From: Rhodospirillales bacterium RIFCSPLOWO2_12_FULL_67_15
GTDB taxonomy: Bacteria > Pseudomonadota > Alphaproteobacteria > Rhodospirillales > 2-12-FULL-67-15
Assembly: GCA_001830475.1 (NCBI GenBank)
Contig: MIAC01000064.1
Location: forward strand, 1-8,831
Length of the DNA stretch: 8,831 bases
Direction: 5' to 3'
The notes below the pieces were generated by a model that searched no databases, was not told the origin of the DNA, and saw nothing but the letters and a program-made list of their open reading frames with translations. Below are positions 6,834 through 8,831 of this stretch, piece by piece; the stretch's first letter is position 1; each line of letters begins with the position of its first letter. A program made the position numbers and the translations under genes.

Positions 6834-7763
6834 TCAGCCGTAGACGGCGCGCCGTTCGACCACGCCTTCGGGATCCTCGTGGACGATGACCTCGGCGTTC
6901 GGGTACGCGGTCGTGATCCGCTCCATCACGTTCTCGGAGACGACGTGGACGTCGGTCAGTTTCATGTTGCCGTCGAGTTCGAGGTGAAGCTGGATGAACA
7001 GGTGCGATCCCGAGGAGCGGGTCTTGAGGTCGTGGACGCCGCGCACCGCCGGATGCGATTTGGCGATGGCCCGGATTTTATCGCGATCGGCGTCGGGCAG
7101 TTCGCGGTCCATCAGGATGTGCAGCGCGCGGGCGCCGATCGCCCACGCGCCCCAGAAGATGTAGCCGACGATGGCGATCGCGACGAGCGGATCGGCGGCC
7201 GGCCAGCCGAAGCGCGAGACCAGGATCAGCGACACGATGACGCCGGCGTTGGCGAGAACGTCGGTTTCGTAGTGGAGCGAGTCGGCGCCGATGGCGACCG
7301 ACGCCGTCCGACGCGCGACGTATTTCTGGAACACGACCAGCGCGAGGGTGACGGCGATCGAGAACACCATGACCGCGATGCCGATGTCGGGATTGGCGAG
7401 CGGCCTGGGCCGCAACAGGCGTTCGCCGGCTTGCACGAGCAGGAACGCGGCCGAGCCGGCGACGAAGGCGGCCTGGCCGAGCCCGGCGAGCGCTTCGGCC
7501 TTGCCGTGGCCGAACCGGTGCTCTTTGTCCGCCGGCGTGAGGGCGTGGCGGATGGCGATCAGGTTGACGAGCGAGGCGCCGACGTCGAGCAGGGAATCGA
7601 TCAGCGTCGACAACAGGCTGACCGAATCGGTGATCAGCCACGCCGCGAGCTTGATGAGAATCAGCAGCGACGCGACCGCCACCGAGGCGTGCGCCGCCAG
7701 GCGGATCAGGCGGACGTTTTTTTCGTTGGCGGACGCGAGGGACGAAACGGCGGTTTCCGGCAT
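6834..7763 (-). CDS. Cation diffusion facilitator (FieF-like metal exporter)
   Basis: This 309-residue inner-membrane antiporter should export a divalent cation (Zn2+, Fe2+ and similar) against protons. Six membrane segments lie at about 24-212. The transport-site ligands of the FieF type are complete: DSLLD in TM2 (Asp56, Asp60) and HYETD in TM5 (His164, Asp168). The cytoplasmic C-terminal domain (about 215-309) keeps the regulatory ligands: His244 (VHDL), His260 (QLHLELD), His295 and Asp297 (VHEDP). HxxxD in TM5 favours Zn/Fe/Cd over Mn. No clear ribosome site precedes the ATG, which lies 7 bp after the pdxH stop, so translation probably depends on coupling. The 3'-terminal 85 bp or so recur as a diverged fragment at 17-105. 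The exact metal is unassigned. Confidence 0.92.
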   Translation of the reverse strand: MPETAVSSLASANEKNVRLIRLAAHASVAVASLLILIKLAAWLITDSVSLLSTLIDSLLDVGASLVNLIAIRHALTPADKEHRFGHGKAEALAGLGQAAFVAGSAAFLLVQAGERLLRPRPLANPDIGIAVMVFSIAVTLALVVFQKYVARRTASVAIGADSLHYETDVLANAGVIVSLILVSRFGWPAADPLVAIAIVGYIFWGAWAIGARALHILMDRELPDADRDKIRAIAKSHPAVRGVHDLKTRSSGSHLFIQLHLELDGNMKLTDVHVVSENVMERITTAYPNAEVIVHEDPEGVVERRAVYG

Positions 7764-7770
7764 GGGATGT

Positions 7771-8364
7771 TCAGGGATAAAGTTTGCGCGCCGACCAGGC
7801 GCTGCCGTCGCGATGATACACCGTCCGGTCGTGCAGCCGGAACGGCCGTTCCTGCCAGAATTCGATCGTCTCGGGGACCAGCCGGAAGCCGGACCAGAAC
7901 GGCGGCCTCGGCACCGTTCCGATGTGGAACTTGGCGGTGAACTCGGCGAGGCGCCGCTCCAACGCGAAGCGGCTTTCCAACGGGCGCGATTGTTGCGAGG
8001 CCCAGGCGCCGATCTGGCTCGCGCGGTCGCGGGAGGCGAAATAGCTGTCCGCCTCCGCTTCCGCGACCGGCTCGATACCGCCCTCCACCCGCACCTGGCG
8101 GTCGAGCGATTTCCAGTGAAAACAGAGCGCGGCGCGCGGGTTCGCCTGGAGCTCCAACCCTTTGCGGCTTTCGATGTTGGTGTAGAAGACGAATCCCCGC
8201 GCGTCGGCGTCTTTCAGCAGCACCATGCGCACCGACGGCCGCCCCGAAGCATCCGCGGTCGCGAGCGCGACCGCGTCCGGGTCCGCCGGCTCGGCCCGGG
8301 CGGCCTCGGCGAACCAGCTTTTGAAAAGCTCGATCGGATCTTCGGGGTCTGTTTGGCTCATCAT
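7771..8364 (-). CDS. pdxH: Pyridoxamine 5'-phosphate oxidase
   Basis: The FMN enzyme oxidises pyridoxine 5'-phosphate or pyridoxamine 5'-phosphate to pyridoxal 5'-phosphate, the last step of cytoplasmic vitamin B6 synthesis and salvage. The 197-residue product is full length for the family. FMN/substrate motifs are [10 protein letters not shown] (42-51), YTNIESRKG (61-69), [11 protein letters not shown] (82-92) and [10 protein letters not shown] (117-126). The C-terminal PFRLHDR (174-180) holds Arg176 and His178, matching E. coli Arg197 and His199, and the protein ends in the typical KLYP. Start: two adjacent ATGs (8364 and 8361), with GGATGGG 6 nt upstream of the first. The frame stays open to an ATG at 8457, giving 228 residues, but that extension is arginine-rich, not family-like, and its AAGGAG motif sits only 1-2 nt from the ATG. 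It is the first gene of the five-gene minus-strand run. Confidence 0.95.
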   Translation of the reverse strand: MMSQTDPEDPIELFKSWFAEAARAEPADPDAVALATADASGRPSVRMVLLKDADARGFVFYTNIESRKGLELQANPRAALCFHWKSLDRQVRVEGGIEPVAEAEADSYFASRDRASQIGAWASQQSRPLESRFALERRLAEFTAKFHIGTVPRPPFWSGFRLVPETIEFWQERPFRLHDRTVYHRDGSAWSARKLYP

Positions 8365-8448
8365 CGGAAACCCATCCGCCGGTTCATCCAACCTATTGAA
8401 TCGGCTCGTTTTCACAGGCCCCCGCGCGCGGCGCCGCGGCCCATAAAT

Positions 8449-8476
8449 TTGCCACATTCTCCTTCCAGGCTATATT
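8449..8476 (+). promoter_or_regulatory. Putative sigma-70 promoter for the lipoprotein gene
   Basis: A -35 box TTGCCA (8449-8454) and a -10 box TATATT (8471-8476) are separated by 16 bp, in an AT-rich island unusual for this window. Transcription would begin near 8483, giving a leader of about 57 nt before the ATG at 8540. The rest of the 8365-8539 spacer holds a GC-rich, partly self-complementary stretch (about 8421-8441). It must also contain the start of the pdxH transcript; I could not place a convincing minus-strand promoter. Confidence 0.5.
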
Positions 8477-8539
8477 TAATTCGGCTCATCCCCAATCCCT
8501 TTCCCACCCGGGCAAGGCGGCCCTCAGGAGATCGGACAA

Positions 8540-8831
8540 ATGAAAACGACAAGAATCGCGCTGGCGACGGCGGCGGCGGTCTTTCTCGCCGGGTGCCAGA
8601 ACATGCAGGACAGCCCCAAGCAGACCATGGGCACGATCCTCGGCGCCGGTACCGGCGCCCTGATCGGCTCGCAGATCGGCGGCGGCCGGGGACAGTTGGC
8701 CGCGGTCGCCATCGGCACGCTCGCGGGCGCGATGATCGGGAGCGAGATCGGCAAATCCCTCGACAACGCCGACAAGGCCATGTCCCAGCGCACCGCGCAG
8801 ACGGCCCTCGAAACCGGCCGCACCGGCCAGG
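8540..8831 (+). CDS. Glycine-zipper surface lipoprotein, 17-kDa antigen type (5' part)
   Basis: The open frame runs off the right edge after 97 codons. It begins with a lipoprotein signal peptide: Lys and Arg near the N-terminus, a hydrophobic core, and the lipobox LAGC with Cys19 as the lipidated residue. A glycine-zipper region (about 31-73: GTILGAGTGALIGSQIGGG, then a second GTLAGAMIGSEIG hairpin) is the 2TM signature of the rickettsial 17-kDa antigen / RT0821-Lpp0805 family. A helical segment DNADKAMSQRTAQTALE follows, as in that family. The product is predicted to sit in the outer membrane or periplasm; its role is structural or unknown. AGGAG at 8526-8530 is a strong ribosome site 9 nt before the ATG. 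It is divergent to pdxH. Confidence 0.88.
   Translation, partial: MKTTRIALATAAAVFLAGCQNMQDSPKQTMGTILGAGTGALIGSQIGGGRGQLAAVAIGTLAGAMIGSEIGKSLDNADKAMSQRTAQTALETGRTGQ

Noticed and set aside
8524..8823. 99-codon minus-strand frame opposite the lipoprotein
   Set aside because: The plus strand has a lipobox, a glycine-zipper domain and a ribosome site; the minus frame is a shadow without any.

Overview
The window is GC-rich bacterial DNA and reads as an alphaproteobacterium, probably Rhodospirillales-like. The reasons are the strong G/C third-position bias, a short palindromic element (positions 143-159) of a kind I associate with alphaproteobacterial intergenic regions, and pdxH lying divergent to a 17-kDa-antigen-type glycine-zipper lipoprotein, a neighbourhood I recall from that class. 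This placement is inference; no rRNA or other marker gene is present.

Layout, right to left. The lipoprotein starts at 8540 on the plus strand and runs off the right edge. A 175-bp divergent spacer separates it from a compact minus-strand run of five genes: pdxH (pyridoxamine 5'-phosphate oxidase), a FieF-type cation diffusion facilitator (CDF), a periplasmic adaptor (MFP), an RND inner-membrane pump, and a two-domain APH-like/P-loop kinase. Junctions are 7 bp, 13 bp, a 4-bp ATGA overlap and 7 bp, so the five genes are very probably one transcription unit. Adaptor and pump should form a tripartite exporter with an outer-membrane channel encoded elsewhere. The CDF exporter would move divalent metal from cytoplasm to periplasm. 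The kinase's substrate is unknown.

The left 1.1 kb is a patchwork around one intact gene, an OsmC-family peroxidase-like protein (219-743, minus). It holds a 28-codon remnant of a second CDF gene at the left edge, a small palindrome, a triple 8-bp repeat, the C-terminal remnant of a DUF559-type endonuclease on the plus strand, and a 50-bp hairpin unit repeated in tandem. The hairpin repeat has run into the 3' end of the kinase gene and encodes its last 16 residues.

Most notable points: the CDF 3' end is present twice in direct orientation about 6.8 kb apart, bracketing the exporter, kinase and OsmC block; a repeat element has become a protein tail; and an uncharacterised kinase sits directly behind an efflux pump. 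All of these are recognisable families. I did not find a clearly new multi-gene defence or mobile system.
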